This document shows positions 63,684 to 64,000 of a stretch of DNA of 64,000 nucleotides, one piece after another. A program made the position numbers and the translations under genes. Under the pieces are notes generated by a model that did not search any database, had not been told where the DNA came from, and saw only the letters and a program-made list of their open reading frames with translations. Within the stretch, counting starts at the first letter, position 1; every line of letters begins with the position of its first letter. The DNA comes from Mesostigma viride (lineage: Eukaryota > Streptophyta > Mesostigmatophyceae > Mesostigmatales > Mesostigmataceae): the NCBI GenBank assembly GCA_009746045.1, contig RPFO01000015.1:3088932-3152931 (forward strand), in the 5' to 3' direction.

Positions 63684-64000
63684 GGCGAGAATAACAAAAA
63701 TAACACAGTAGCATTGATAAAATTGTTTATCAGAAAATATATATTAAAAATATAATTACTTACAGCAGAGTGAAATCACTCAAACCAAAGAAAATATATA
63801 TACTAATTACAGTATATTTTGCAAAAGATTTTATAATATATTGTGAATAGCATGGTTAAATTCCACATACTTTAATAATATGGTATGTTAAAGTATATAG
63901 AATCATTATTTAGTAAATGATTTACAAGAAAAAGTGGTATAGACTATTATTATTATATAGTTCGGCAATCTATGATAGTAAGACACACCGGATGTCAGGT
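63684..64000. other. AT-rich end of window with a LINE-3 stub
   Basis: 63735-63792 is the reverse complement of the last 55 bp of LINE-3 (CAGCAGAGTGAAATCACTCA), sitting in ATATAT-rich DNA. The rest is AT-rich and I see no gene. Confidence 0.65.

Larger units (their letters stand above)
57893..64000. mobile_element. X-2: second X element with transposase-like gene (right end outside)
   Basis: It starts GGTGGTCCCACGCGGAATGG exactly as X-1 does at 30956. It contains a 213-codon frame, a hairpin, and a spliced 1000-codon transposase-like gene, all coding on the minus strand, plus CTGCAG palindromes of the array A type. No reverse complement of the terminus was found up to 64000, so the other end should lie outside the window. 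Confidence 0.55.

Overview
This window is nuclear DNA of a eukaryote. It has one spliced host gene and otherwise consists of transposable elements nested in one another. No bacterial features (operons, Shine-Dalgarno sites, CRISPR) are present. The host gene (3273-16021, + strand, eight exons, 467 codons plus a predicted N-terminal leader) encodes a flavin split-barrel plus DUF2470 protein of the plastid HugZ-like family (compare Arabidopsis HOZ). This, with GC-rich exons and the transposon set, suggests a photosynthetic alga of the green lineage. The organism call is inference. All translations and alignments were done by eye.

Layout. 1-3272: 3' stubs of two RTE-type LINEs, a diverged repeat, and the region upstream of the host gene. 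3273-16021: host gene; its introns hold a large 8-bp satellite, a 2.46-kb mariner-like element with perfect 27-bp terminal inverted repeats (TIRs), and CCCA and CA tracts. 16139-24536: a decayed, nearly full-length RTE element (RTE-2, minus strand) lying 118 bp past the host stop codon. It is itself interrupted by RTE-1, by a TTAA-flanked DNA element, by a second RTE-2 3' end and by an unknown 1.3-kb segment. 24577-26437: the 3' part of a tyrosine-recombinase retroelement (DIRS/PAT type) with split repeats. 26446-30954: a broken copia element carrying a second RTE-1 insertion.

30956-57891: a first member of a DNA-transposon-like family ('X'), partly a giant inverted repeat (about 33540-36125 against 36230-36967 plus 52679-55120). 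Its arms carry two arrays: 22-bp perfect palindromes centred on CTGCAG, and a 30-bp satellite. A Ty3/gypsy chromovirus (36973-52673, LTRs with two mismatches in 738) sits in one arm, and a copia element (44380-50534, identical 345-bp LTRs) sits inside the gypsy gag gene. Fragments of a LINE with a restriction-like endonuclease (RLE) follow. 57893-64000: a second X copy with a four-exon, 1000-codon transposase-like gene on the minus strand, in which all but one of the palindromes lie inside introns.

The insertion order can be read from target-site duplications that restore reading frames: X/foldback, then gypsy, then copia; and RTE-2, then the TTAA element, RTE-1 and the RTE-2 stub. The strongest candidates for something undescribed are (1) a copia lineage with the protease placed after the integrase, seen in two independent copies, and (2) the X family, which couples a spliced transposase-like gene, intronic CTGCAG palindromes and giant foldback arms built from the same palindromes.
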